This document shows, in pieces, positions 1 to 8,422 of a stretch of DNA of 20,391 bases. The notes below the pieces were generated by a model. That model was not told the origin of the DNA. It ran no database searches and was given only the letters and a program-made list of their open reading frames with translations. Within the stretch, counting starts at the first letter, position 1. Each line of letters opens with the position of its first letter. A program made the position numbers and the translations under genes. The DNA lies in contig WKLE02000523.1 of assembly GCA_014885115.2 (NCBI GenBank), positions 2,025 to 22,415 of the forward strand. Reading direction: 5' to 3'. This DNA is from Asterionellopsis glacialis (taxonomy: Eukaryota; Bacillariophyta; Plagiogrammaphyceae; Rhaphoneidales; Asterionellopsidaceae).

Positions 1-660
1 ATTCACCTCAATTTGAAATCAACCATGTCCAATCAAGATCCCCCTGCACAACTAGATGATAGCCTGACCTATGATGATGAATAGGAGGATGAAGTGTTCT
101 TTGTATGTGGTGATACCCCTTGTGACTGGCAGGGTTGCTGTTAACAACCACAAGTTAAGCTGTACGTCAGTGAGGGAGCAGAGAAGGAAGAAGAACAAGG
201 GAAAGGCATGGTAAATGCAATCCAGGAAGAGGAGACATATCATCATCAGATGACAACAGGAAAGATTAGTGATTATTGTATTGCATTATTGTCAAGAGAC
301 TGACAGGCGGCGCTGCTGCAGGAAACTCCATCCAAGAAACTCTTTCCATAAAAGTACACAATAAATGATAGTAAAAAGATAGGTTTTGTTAACTTTATTC
401 TTAATCAGTTTTTCAACCTGATTTGAAACTGGTACCAGAAAAGTGGTTCAGGACAATATATTCTGTACAAGCCTCCGGATTTGTTAAGTGTAGTGGTTGG
501 GTGGAATGTTTGCAGAGGCTTTTTCCAGAAAATATTCTGATTGAGGGTGCTGGGTTGACTAACAGCTACTGCAACAAAATGCTAGTAAAGTGAAAACAAG
601 CCGGGCCTTTGGCTGTCCACCCAGGGTCTATAGATTAGCATGAATGGACTCCTAGGTCCT
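1..660. other. Intergenic, no supported gene
   Basis: I see no gene here. Frames are short, and the longest reverse-strand frame has no recognisable composition or motif. Around 408-595 a forward frame stays open for about 60 codons and has plausible amino-acid use, but it lacks an ATG and resembles no family I know. It could be a decayed mobile-element or gene fragment. The far left is rich in GATGA-like words. Confidence 0.5.
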
Positions 661-689
661 AGTACCAGGTACCTATAGTACCTGGTACT
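661..689. repeat. Perfect 12-bp inverted repeat (hairpin)
   Basis: The left arm agtaccaggtac (661-672) and right arm gtacctggtact (678-689) are exact reverse complements around the 5-base spacer ctata. A second small hairpin follows at 710-723, with arms cctcta and tagagg and a 2-base spacer. Both lie in a stretch made of the same short words (aggtcct, ctaggtcct, tacctggtac) that recur in other spacers of this window. No function is implied by the sequence alone. Confidence 0.85.
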
Positions 690-742
690 GTATATAACAT
701 GTGCTAGGGCCTCTAGATAGAGGTCCTATCTATTCCTACCAT

Positions 743-1299
743 CCATCTGTTAATAGTTGATGCATCCTCTTTGCTATTCTCATGGAGACAGCCATGGGGT
801 TGAAATCAAAAAATTGTTTCAGCAGTGCAGAAGACAATTTGGATTTTTGATTTCATTACCATTATGGTCTGCATGAGAATAGCAAAGCCGTCATCGTTGA
901 TTTCTTGTCATTGTTGACAGCTTTTTATCTCAAAATTCATAGTCAGTAATGCTGTATTTAATTTTTCCAGAAAAATTACTTAACAAAAATAAATAGCATG
1001 AAGTTTCCCACTGTTTTTACTACTTATGGTTTTTTAATGCTCTTCCCATATTTTTATATTAGTGCTATTTTCTGCAGGATTATTTTTGGAGTTTCACAAA
1101 AGTGGTGATATTTTCCATTGGATTATTTATATATTTTATTTTGATCTAACTAACTTTGTTTAGATACACATTCACATTCAAACCTGGAACTGGTCTTCAT
1201 GCTGGCAATATTTGTGATCTAGAGATCAAGAGCTTTTGATATGGATGTCTGGGGTGAAAACAGACTCCTGAAATTGATGCATCAGCTGTTAACAGATGG
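743..1299. repeat. Segment bracketed by 24-nt inverted repeats (MITE-like candidate)
   Basis: Bases 743-766 and 1276-1299 are inverted copies of one 24-base sequence, matching at 22 of 24 positions; the core reads ctgttaa and gatgcatc. Just outside both copies lie tacctggtac-type words. The 557-base span contains no open frame of note, is AT-rich from about 900 to 1150, and holds a 119-base foldback at 769-887. A small non-autonomous transposon is one reading. No target-site duplication was recognised, so chance similarity of repeat-rich spacer DNA remains possible. Confidence 0.4.
769..887. repeat. 119-base foldback element
   Basis: The ends ctttgctattctcat (769-783) and atgagaatagcaaag (873-887) are perfect reverse complements, and the pairing extends to 20 of 21 bases. 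Pairing resumes further in, where tgaaatcaaaaa (801-812) faces tttttgatttca (844-855). Most of the element can therefore fold on itself, leaving a loop near 820-835. The size and near-complete self-complementarity suit a foldback MITE or a small-RNA hairpin precursor. Nothing in the sequence separates these two readings. Confidence 0.7.
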
Positions 1300-1516
1300 A
1301 CAGTACCAGGTACAGTTAGGACTATAGGCAGGTCCTATGGTAGGTCCTCTAGTCCTAAATAGAGACAGTCCTATATTGCAGTAAGAGTAGGTACCTCTGG
1401 TATTGTAGGATCTAGCCCTAGTCCTAAGGTTCTATCTAGAGAGAGGTTCTGAAGAAGACCTCTTCTGGTAACAGTTGGACTGGAGCAACTCTTACATGGT
1501 ACCAGAGGTACACTAG
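1300..1516. repeat. Palindromic-word island
   Basis: This tract is built largely from short self-complementary or mutually complementary words: taccaggtac, ggtcctatggtaggtcc, ctagtcctaa, ccctagtcctaagg, ctatctagagag, ggtaccagaggtac. No open frame has support. Similar islands appear near 4640-5080, 12880-13080, 13510-13965 and 20190-20391. Confidence 0.6.
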
Positions 1517-1523
1517 GTCCACT

Positions 1524-1552
1524 CCAAGGAGGTATAAATTTGACAGGAGGTG
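1524..1552 (+). repeat. Left perfect block of the long inverted repeat
   Basis: This 29-base block has its exact reverse complement at 2991-3019. It is the best conserved part of the arms that define the candidate element. Confidence 0.85.
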
Positions 1553-2259
1553 GAACCAATACCAGCCAATTTTGGACAGACATCACATCCTTTTAAAAAT
1601 GGCTCTCATAGAACCAGTACCAGAGCACTCATTGTGTAAATTCACGTGTAATCAAGTTCTTGTTTTTTTCTTCTTTTGCCTCCCAAAGGTCCGATGATCC
1701 ATAACAAACAATGCTACAATGAATGCAAGACAATAGAGTTACAGTATGCATTGCTGCCTGGACCTTTTGCTTCCATTTCAACCAAGGATCATCATGCATA
1801 ATTTTGTACTTGTTGTCAAATATTCTTACATTCCATTGTTGTTCCGTTCTTATCCTTGAAGATTTTTAGGGCAAATGACATAAAATTGTTTACATAATTA
1901 TTGCTGAATTGGCTATTATTAATCTCAAGATGTCAGATAGGAAGAATTGCTATGAAACAAATGGGCATTTTGGATGTTTCCTTATGAATATCCATCAATA
2001 CACCAATCTTTGTTTGAAAGTAAATAATGTACAATGATCATGAACTTATCAATCTATCAATTTGACTTACTCATCATTCATTGTCATTTCTATTTACATT
2101 ATACTGAAAAAGAGGGACAAGCAATAAATCAAAACTAATAGATATTATATTTAAAGCTGTAGCATGTGAACAAACAACAATAAACCAAAGAGTTTGAAGA
2201 CAAATAACCTCCTCATCAGTTTTGTCCAAATTAGGAACAAATGACACAATGTTCTTTTT

Positions 2260-2673
2260 TTATGGGCGCTTCTCTGACTTTGGACCAATCAGATCACTTT
2301 CATTGACATTGAAATGGTGTGAAATGCAGCTTGAGGAATGATCTTTGCAGAAATGAAATGTTTGGTTTTGGGTGCTTTTGTTCTCTGTTTGAGCACACTT
2401 TAGTTTCCGAATTGTAACCTTTTGTCCCGAAACTAACTCATTGAGTGCCACAATATTGAGCAATCGTCGATCCAGCTCCTTGTCTGTTTGAGTTTGTCCA
2501 TTTTTATCAACTTCACAATCTACCAAACAGAAATGGACGCCTTCTTCAACCTGTTTCTGAAGACCCATCAATGTGTCTGGGACTCCATCCATCTCTCCCT
2601 TGTCCTTTGCATAAACTTCTTTCTTTTGTGTCGTTTGTTGCTCTGGGATAACTTCCACCTTTAATCCAACCAA
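2260..2673 (-). other. Weak open frame inside the repeat-bounded element
   Basis: This reverse-strand frame gives up to 137 residues but begins at a TTG rather than an ATG; the first internal ATG follows some 27 codons later. The product is hydrophilic, with scattered Cys and His (for example an FHFC segment and a later SSSCISHH segment) that do not form a clear zinc-binding pattern. It lies wholly inside the inverted-repeat element, so it could be a remnant of an element-encoded protein or chance. I do not recognise it. Confidence 0.2.
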
Positions 2674-2990
2674 GCAGTCACAACTATCACTAGTTGATTC
2701 CTGAGGCCCGCTGACAAATCTTCATCAAGGACATCCAATTCCTAAACCAAAAAGTTCGAAGCTCATGTAGTGATCTTGAATAGCTGTTGAAATACTTTTG
2801 CTGCTGTATTACACAGATGTCCTGCCGGTTTTTTAGTAAAACAAATTGGAGTGAGAAAAGAAAAAACCCAAGAACTTGAATATACGCGAATTTAAATGAT
2901 GAGCCCTCTAGAGTACTGGTTCTACGAGAGCCATTTCTAAAAAGCGTGTGATGCCTGTCCAAATTTCTACATATGCGTTCTACAGAGTTG

Positions 2991-3019
2991 CACCTCCTGT
3001 CAAATTTATACCTCCTTGG
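2991..3019 (-). repeat. Right perfect block of the long inverted repeat
   Basis: This is the exact reverse complement of 1524-1552. Inward of it (down to about 2840) the similarity to the left arm continues with mismatches. A short reverse frame here (2690-2962) partly overlaps this arm and is not supported as a gene. Confidence 0.85.
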
Positions 3020-3169
3020 TCCACTCCAGAGAGGATCTAGAGATTCATTTTTGAACCAACACTCTGTTTCGAAGCGCTGACTTTAAAAAATGACACCATT
3101 TTGTGTGTACAAAAGTCAAAAATAAAATTACAACAAAGAATACAAAAATTATAATGAAAGTTCGAAGCA

Positions 3170-3193
3170 GAAGAGTGCCAAATAACACTCTTC
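3170..3193. repeat. 8-bp hairpin downstream of the glycosyltransferase gene
   Basis: The arms gaagagtg (3170-3177) and cactcttc (3186-3193) are exact reverse complements with an 8-base loop. It lies 48-71 bases past the stop of the reverse-strand glycosyltransferase gene, probably in its 3' UTR. Whether it matters for RNA processing is unknown. Confidence 0.5.
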
Positions 3194-3240
3194 ATATCTA
3201 GTACTGTGAGTAGGGAGGATCGATAAGTTTCAGTAATTAT

Positions 3241-4388
3241 TTAGACGTCCTTCAATGATTCTCTAATATCGTCCGTTGGTCGCTGTGACAGCAAGAAATC
3301 TTTAAACGGTGAACTTCCATCAATGCAAGACTTTGCCCATTCTGCAAGCCATTCTTTTGCCAGTTTTGGTCGCATTTCATGCCTATAATGGACTCCTTTC
3401 TGATCAACATCTTTCAGCTGATCAGTAATGCTATGGGAGAAATGTACAGAAGTCTTGGCGTCACCCTGTCCACATGTTCCTGCATCAAAGCCATCTTTTT
3501 GGCTTTTGAGCCATTGAACAACGTGATATCCTTGGATTACTGTATTCGAGATTTCAATAGCAGTGCCTCCACCATTTGCCATAACATCTTGGAGAGCGAG
3601 CATATCTGACCACAACTTTACGTCTGTGTTTTTATGGCGTATTCCATCCTCAAGAATCGAAAAAGCCATACGGTGCCAATTTGCAGCTGCACCACTCATA
3701 AGACAAGGGACTTCCCCGCCACGGGCTCCTAAAATAATTGAAATTTGCAAAAAGATGCACTGTAAGATATAATGATAAAATAAATCTAGTCCCTCCTTTA
3801 CATAAAATAATCTCACATACCACAATGTACGTTGAATTTCCCATCCGTGACTGCTTTATAACCTTTTTCATGGCCTGCCGGCCAAAGGGGAAGAACATCC
3901 ACATCTGCCATATAACCACCCCCAACTGCCGCCATTGCCAACCATCTCAAGAAGCAAAGTCTGTCATAATCTGGCTTATCACCAAGTGGAACCTCCTTAA
4001 GCGCTTCATTGTAGGCTTCATAATCCGGGTGTTGCATTGCAGTTTCCAGCCCTATTACTTTTGGTTCCCAACCTGCAGCGGTCCAATACTCTTTCCATAA
4101 TTCTATTAGTGGTCCATCACCGTAACCACCATTCACATCTTGGAAAAACGTGTATATTACAGGTCGACCACCACCACTAACAGAACTATTCCCTCGAACA
4201 CCCGCTGAAGAAGAGCCAGTTGATACTTCAGTTTCAGATACTTCAAGAAAGTTGCTTGAAGGTTTGCTACTGGATTTCAAATGTATTCCCACTAACAATG
4301 TACAAATGAAGGCAAAAATTCCACTCGCGAGATTTCGATTACTACGAACATCACGAAATTTCTTGGAACGTTGTATATACTGATCCAT
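3241..4388 (-). CDS. Type II membrane glycosyltransferase with DXD motif, two exons
   Basis: The gene is complement(join(3241..3728,3821..4388)) and gives a 351-residue protein. After a short basic cytosolic tail comes one membrane anchor (about residues 19-37), a Ser/Gly-rich stem, then a catalytic domain that opens with VIYTFFQ. The LCFLRWLAMAAVGGGYMADVD segment carries the D-V-D (162-164) expected to bind a metal-nucleotide-sugar. A late VHFSH segment fits the C-terminal His often seen in DXD sugar transferases. Topology suggests a Golgi or ER lumenal enzyme. The donor and acceptor cannot be read from sequence. The intron keeps the frame (phase 1), and the joined protein runs through the conserved fold without a gap. 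The 5' end faces the ubiquitin-like gene across an 887-base spacer. Confidence 0.75.
3729..3820 (-). other. 92-base GT-AG spliceosomal intron
   Basis: On the reverse strand the donor reads gtatgtgag and the acceptor ttattttag. Removing 92 bases joins the codon G|GA (Gly) and merges two frames that are each open only on their own side. If retained, the frame hits TGA eight bases into the intron, cutting the protein to 191 residues just after the DXD region. This is the only intron I can support in the window. Confidence 0.85.
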
Positions 4389-5275
4389 ATCGTCCGTAAT
4401 CCAGCTATTACTATCCCTTTTCCCGAAGTCTTTTTTTATTTACCCTATGCCACCAGTTCAATATTATATGATCTAGCTGTTTAGTGTTTGGTATTGTCGT
4501 TCGAAAGTTTTGATCAATCAGGTTGGCAAGAAGTCCTCCAACAGGTATACCGAATGATAGGAGGTAGATGTACCCAGCAACTGGAAACTAATTCAACGGA
4601 TTGAACTTTTGCTAACTTCAGGAAGTGCCCAATTCTCTCTCCCCAGTAGACTAGGACTAGGTCCTCTAGATTTCTTCTGCGGATGTAACAGTCTCTGGGT
4701 CCTTCTATGCCAAGTTGCTGAGATATCGTTGTTCTAGTCTAGTCCTCTACCTGGTAGAGTAGAGAGTTTCCTTTCTCTCCCCCCGATACCATGAGTACGG
4801 GCGGAGTATGTCTGTGACTTTTTGGTTTTACCAGCACATGACCGAAAGGTGTCGAGGAAGTACCAGGTACCAGGTAAATAGGTCCTTCATACTAATACCT
4901 CGTACAGTTCGATATAGTAATCAAAACTTGTTAAAAAGACTTCTATTCGCGCATGACCGATGCCCAGAGACAGCATCTCTTGATCTTGCTCATACCATTA
5001 GGATCTACTCACATTAGGAATAGTGATATCCAATAAAGCTCTGGACCTGCCGGAAGGTCCTACCGGTAGTAGCGAGAGAGAGTTTCCTTGACCGTCACAT
5101 AAAGAAAAAAAAAAAAACTTGTGCGACAACCTCAAAACCGCACCTCCTGAAACTGTCTACCAGAACATGAAAGACTCGAGGACAACATAAAAAGTAATAT
5201 AGATAGAACCTAATCTTTGCTTCATGGCCACCGTCGTTCCCAAGTAATAATACCACATCAAATTTATTTTTGTAA
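4389..5275. promoter_or_regulatory. Divergent spacer with palindromic-word island
   Basis: This spacer must hold the promoters of the glycosyltransferase (leftward) and the ubiquitin-like gene (rightward). Bases 4640-5080 are filled with the recurrent words (actaggactaggtcctctag, gtaccaggtaccagg, aggtcctaccggtag). One small palindrome, ctctacctggtagag (4745-4759), has 7-bp arms. A run of 13 A residues lies at 5105-5117. The short frames here are not supported as genes, and I could not place a TATA box or initiator confidently. Confidence 0.5.
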
Positions 5276-6868
5276 ATGGGAGACTGCCGATTACGCATTT
5301 TGGTGGCGAAAGAGCTGCTTCACGAAATTGATTGTGATGCTTCGTCGACGTCATCACCATCATTATCATCAACATGGCAATCGCAAACACGCATCTTTTC
5401 TGCAGATACCACCATTCGAGAGGTGTTTGAGGAGGTTTTGTTGCCCTTGAAGTGGAAAAATAATAAAGTTTCTCCAGAAGAATTACCGGAAGACGTACGC
5501 TTGTGGGATTGCACTTTACACCCGCCAAAGAATATCACTGAATGGCCTTGCAAGGACTTTCCAGAAAAAATCGGTTCCAAAAGTAAAACTCTTTATGATG
5601 CTGGATGGTTTCCTTCTGGAATTTTACAGATTGTCCATTCGAATCAGGGAGAACCTAAACTTGCTTCAAAGGATATGTATGATGACATGCAGTACAATAT
5701 TGCGACCAAAGTTGGTGGATCAAAAGGAACGGGTGCAGTACTGCTTACAGGTGAAATTGATTCTGGAACCATGAAACCATCCGAAGTTATGAAAAGTGTA
5801 CAAGGGCGATTTGATGGGGACAAACAAATATCTGAGACTGATGCTCTTAGCGAAAGAAGACAAAAGTTGATGGAACAGAAACAAAAGGAATCAAAACGTA
5901 ATCGTAAATTGGAAGATCGAATTCAACAGTTGAATCAGTCAAATAGTAGTACTTCGAAGCAGGTTCGACGCATGCTGATTAAAAATCGATGTACAGGAGC
6001 CAGATTAATGGATGTCAAGGATCGTGTGTACTTGCATTGTGTGGGAATTTCAGGAGACACAACAAAGGAAGATTACTGTTATTTTTCCCGACAAGATACG
6101 GTTACAAAGGTAATTTCCTCACTCAAGAAACCTTTATCATTACCACTCAATCGTGATGCCGAACTCTTGGTCAAGAGCCATGATGCCAGATTCCGTCGAC
6201 TACCACCAACAATGAGACTTTACGAAGCTCTGTCGCAGGATTACTTGCAGGATGTAGATTCCATTCTCATCCGGTCTTACTCGTCAGAAAATGAAGAGCC
6301 AACAACAAGTGTTCTAGAGGACAACACTAGCGACAGCAACAATGAGCCAGTTCGGGTAGAAACAACTGATAGTACAACAATGGACAAGGAAAAAAATGAA
6401 ACTACCATGGACACGAAAACTGAGGATATTTCAGAAGACTTTTCCAGTGCACACATCACACGTGTCCTTCAAGCATTAGATGATGCCGAAGATTCCAAGA
6501 GGAAAAAGAATAAATCAGCTACATCAGCAAAGGTCCGAAGCATGCTCATGAAAAGTAAAGCAAGCGGGGACAAAAAGAGAGTTTCCAAAATGACGGATCG
6601 ATTCTTTTTGGAGATGGTTCTATTTTATGACTGCGACGACGATAAGGAACCGTCTATAAAACCTATTTTCATGGCGAAGACCGATCAAGTTGGGCGAGTG
6701 CTTCGAGATTTTGTTCCCAGTATATCTTCAGAGCTAAGATCAATGGTGATTACTCCATGCGAAAGCAGCGGATTTCAAAATATTCCGCTTGAAGTTACAT
6801 GGCAGGAAGCAGAGAAAAAGGGACTTATCAAGCAATATGATAGGATCATAATTCGGCTCTATAAGTGA
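5276..6868 (+). CDS. Three-module ubiquitin-like protein: UBX-like plus two Cuz1/ZFAND1-type UBL domains
   Basis: The 530-residue protein starts at the first ATG of the frame. Residues 3-121 look like a beta-grasp module ending in TLYDAGWFPSGILQIV, much like the end of UBX domains. A charged, probably coiled region follows (about 185-225). Residues 228-335 and 418-529 are two related modules, each opening with a VR-ML-K helix then DRVYLHCV or DRFFLEMV, and each ending in D-ILIRSY or DRIIIRLY. This layout matches the C-terminal ubiquitin-like domain of Cuz1/ZFAND1, which binds p97/Cdc48. The AN1 zinc fingers of that family are absent. An acidic Ser/Thr linker separates the two copies. A Cdc48 adaptor is the likeliest role, by inference; it should be soluble, since no signal or membrane segment is seen. 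Confidence 0.7.
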   Translation: MGDCRLRILVAKELLHEIDCDASSTSSPSLSSTWQSQTRIFSADTTIREVFEEVLLPLKWKNNKVSPEELPEDVRLWDCTLHPPKNITEWPCKDFPEKIGSKSKTLYDAGWFPSGILQIVHSNQGEPKLASKDMYDDMQYNIATKVGGSKGTGAVLLTGEIDSGTMKPSEVMKSVQGRFDGDKQISETDALSERRQKLMEQKQKESKRNRKLEDRIQQLNQSNSSTSKQVRRMLIKNRCTGARLMDVKDRVYLHCVGISGDTTKEDYCYFSRQDTVTKVISSLKKPLSLPLNRDAELLVKSHDARFRRLPPTMRLYEALSQDYLQDVDSILIRSYSSENEEPTTSVLEDNTSDSNNEPVRVETTDSTTMDKEKNETTMDTKTEDISEDFSSAHITRVLQALDDAEDSKRKKNKSATSAKVRSMLMKSKASGDKKRVSKMTDRFFLEMVLFYDCDDDKEPSIKPIFMAKTDQVGRVLRDFVPSISSELRSMVITPCESSGFQNIPLEVTWQEAEKKGLIKQYDRIIIRLYK

Positions 6869-7329
6869 ACATCCTATATACTGTAATATTTTACAGTATT
6901 TTCTATAATATCAATGACAGTATCTCTCCAACCTAAAGTGTCGTAACCCACAAGATATACGCCGACCTTCGTGCCTATAAAGAAGTAGCAATTGTAATGG
7001 TACAGTTGCTCAGTTCGGCTGTCAAAACAATACACTCGTCGATAAACCAGATTATTATTTTAAATATGTTGCTAGCTTGTAAAAAATTACTTTTCAGTTA
7101 GCTTCCATTCTGTGGGTCCGTTCCGGATCTTCCCTGACCTATTCACGTCCCATTTCATATTATTAGTGAAATGGACAGATGAGACATTAAATGGAACATC
7201 TATCTAACAATTCAAGTTTTTTTATGTTACTTTCGTATACCTAGGCATTCTCCTCAACATAATGACCATTACCCCCTCAACAAACAACAATTAGAACACG
7301 AAAAAGCTATGAAATAGAAAAAGTGGGTT
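6869..7329. other. Convergent 3' spacer with two hairpins
   Basis: The 3' ends of the ubiquitin-like gene and RPB6 meet here. No frame is supported. Ten bases after the first stop is a hairpin with 9-bp arms and a 4-base loop (6878-6899). Another with 8-bp arms (ccatttca 7150-7157, tgaaatgg 7167-7174) lies mid-spacer. The rest is AT-rich, as expected for UTRs. Confidence 0.55.
6878..6899 (+). repeat. 3' UTR hairpin
   Basis: The arms atactgtaa (6878-6886) and ttacagtat (6891-6899) are perfect reverse complements with loop tatt. It begins ten bases past the TGA of the ubiquitin-like gene. It could shape the 3' end of that mRNA. It is AT-rich and weak, and lacks a T tract, so it is not a bacterial-type terminator. 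Confidence 0.5.
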
Positions 7330-7779
7330 CTAATCAATAATGAGTTCGTCAATGCTCCAGTCTTCGTGACTTCCATCTGGTAAATATCTCCGTATGATGA
7401 TGGGAATTTTTCGTTCACGTAATTCTTTTTCTGCAATTCGAAGAGGGTCAGTTTCACCGTCAAGATCTACCATGACGGGTGCATTCATACTGATTTGCAG
7501 TGCTCTTGTTCCAAGGACTCGAGATCTTTCGTATTTTGTAAGAAAACGCGTCGTGATCCTTTCTGCCGGAGCCGTAGCTGTGCTTCCAGCTACTTCGTCA
7601 CCCACCCCAACTATGGCATCATCGTGATCACCCGTGACATCTAATCCATCCTCATCCTCTTCAGGTCTTTCTTCTTGTTGTTGATCTTCCTGCTCTTCTT
7701 CAGCCGTCGTATCGAAAACTCCACCTGCATTGTCAAATCCCCCGTTGCTTCCAATGGGGTCCTCTTCTCCGTCACTCAT
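7330..7779 (-). CDS. RPB6: RNA polymerases I/II/III common subunit RPB6 (RPABC2)
   Basis: This 149-residue protein is the small subunit shared by all three nuclear RNA polymerases, where it helps hold the clamp and the largest subunit together. An acidic N-terminal tail (about 1-70, rich in Glu, Asp and Gln) precedes the conserved core [22 protein letters not shown], the [17 protein letters not shown] segment, and the terminal [17 protein letters not shown] and DELI motifs, which are near-identical across eukaryotes. The start MSDGEED at 7777-7779 is chosen because related proteins begin with a similar Met-Ser-Asp acidic tail. The frame is open upstream to an ATG at 7860, which would add 27 basic residues and is probably 5' UTR. 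Intronless here. The 5' end faces the SDR gene; the 3' end converges with the ubiquitin-like gene. Confidence 0.95.
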   Translation of the reverse strand: MSDGEEDPIGSNGGFDNAGGVFDTTAEEEQEDQQQEERPEEDEDGLDVTGDHDDAIVGVGDEVAGSTATAPAERITTRFLTKYERSRVLGTRALQISMNAPVMVDLDGETDPLRIAEKELRERKIPIIIRRYLPDGSHEDWSIDELIID

Positions 7780-8422
7780 GTTTCTATTTTGAAAATCTTC
7801 TTCTCTTTGCTTGATAATTTGATGAAAGTCTGCTTTTAACTTTATGCAAGTCTCAATCAACTGTTGTGGGAGAGAAATGTTGCTGTGGCGTGTCCCTACA
7901 CAATGTTGTTGTTTTCAGTTTGTTGGTTGGCCAGTAGGGCGCTCATAGGCATGTATCTCTCGACATCGACAGACGAGATGACGCTTGACAATTCTCGGCA
8001 GTGTCGATTCTGTACTGCGACCGACCGAGACTAAATAATGCACCACACCCGGCACTCCAGTTGCTCTCTTTTTGTGTCTGTCTGATCAGGGGCGGTCTGA
8101 TAGTTCAGTAGATCTTTGATGTACAATTATACGATGCATATGTATTATAACATTGTAGATCGTAGTTTAGACATATTTTCCATGGACTCGCAAAATATGC
8201 GAACCCCTTCAGCTAGCTTACCCCCCTTGCTTCACCCTGGTATTGTTCGTCCAAAGTGTCGATCACAAAATTGCAAGGGGTTCGGATTCTTACTTTAACA
8301 GACACGCACCATTTCAACATTACTTTACCCATTCTAAACTATCAGCATCGAAGGAGTACACTACTTTTCCTTACTTTATGTCACGCGTGGTGGAAAAATC
8401 AAACAAAAATCTAAGTCAAATA
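7780..8422. promoter_or_regulatory. Divergent spacer between RPB6 and the SDR gene
   Basis: These 643 bases must carry both promoters and 5' UTRs. The reverse frame of RPB6 stays open to 7860 and the forward frame of the SDR stays open back to 8243 without an ATG before 8378, so both UTRs happen to be readable. A short forward frame at 8116-8298 has no support. I see no palindromic-word island here and could not assign core promoter elements. Confidence 0.4.

Larger units (their letters stand above)
1517..3020. mobile_element. Candidate DNA transposon or MITE with long terminal inverted repeats
   Basis: The left end (about 1517-1690) and right end (about 2840-3020) are inverted copies of each other. 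A 29-base block is perfect (1524-1552 against 2991-3019). Similarity continues inward through the blocks around tggacagacatcacat, atggctctcatagaaccagta, aaattcacgtgta and tcaagttcttg, with scattered substitutions and small indels. The arms are therefore roughly 170-190 bases and flank about 1.15 kb. The interior is AT-rich and carries only short frames, described separately. No transposase motif was recognised. The divergence between the arms suggests an old, non-autonomous or decayed copy. Confidence 0.6.

Noticed and set aside
1371..1586. 71-residue reverse frame at the left arm of the inverted-repeat element
   Set aside because: It covers island words and part of the arm, is Pro/Val/Ser-rich in a repeat-driven way and has no support as a protein.
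2690..2962. 90-residue reverse frame at the right end of the element
   Set aside because: It overlaps the inverted arm, which explains its first residues, and has no recognisable domain.
7780..7860. N-terminal extension of RPB6 by 27 residues to an upstream ATG
   Set aside because: The added residues are basic and unlike the acidic Met-Ser-Asp start typical of RPB6. The downstream ATG gives a normal-looking protein.
8243..8422. Longer SDR protein reaching back to 8243
   Set aside because: The frame there opens with TTG, not ATG, and would bury the hydrophobic N-terminal signal behind 60 polar residues.
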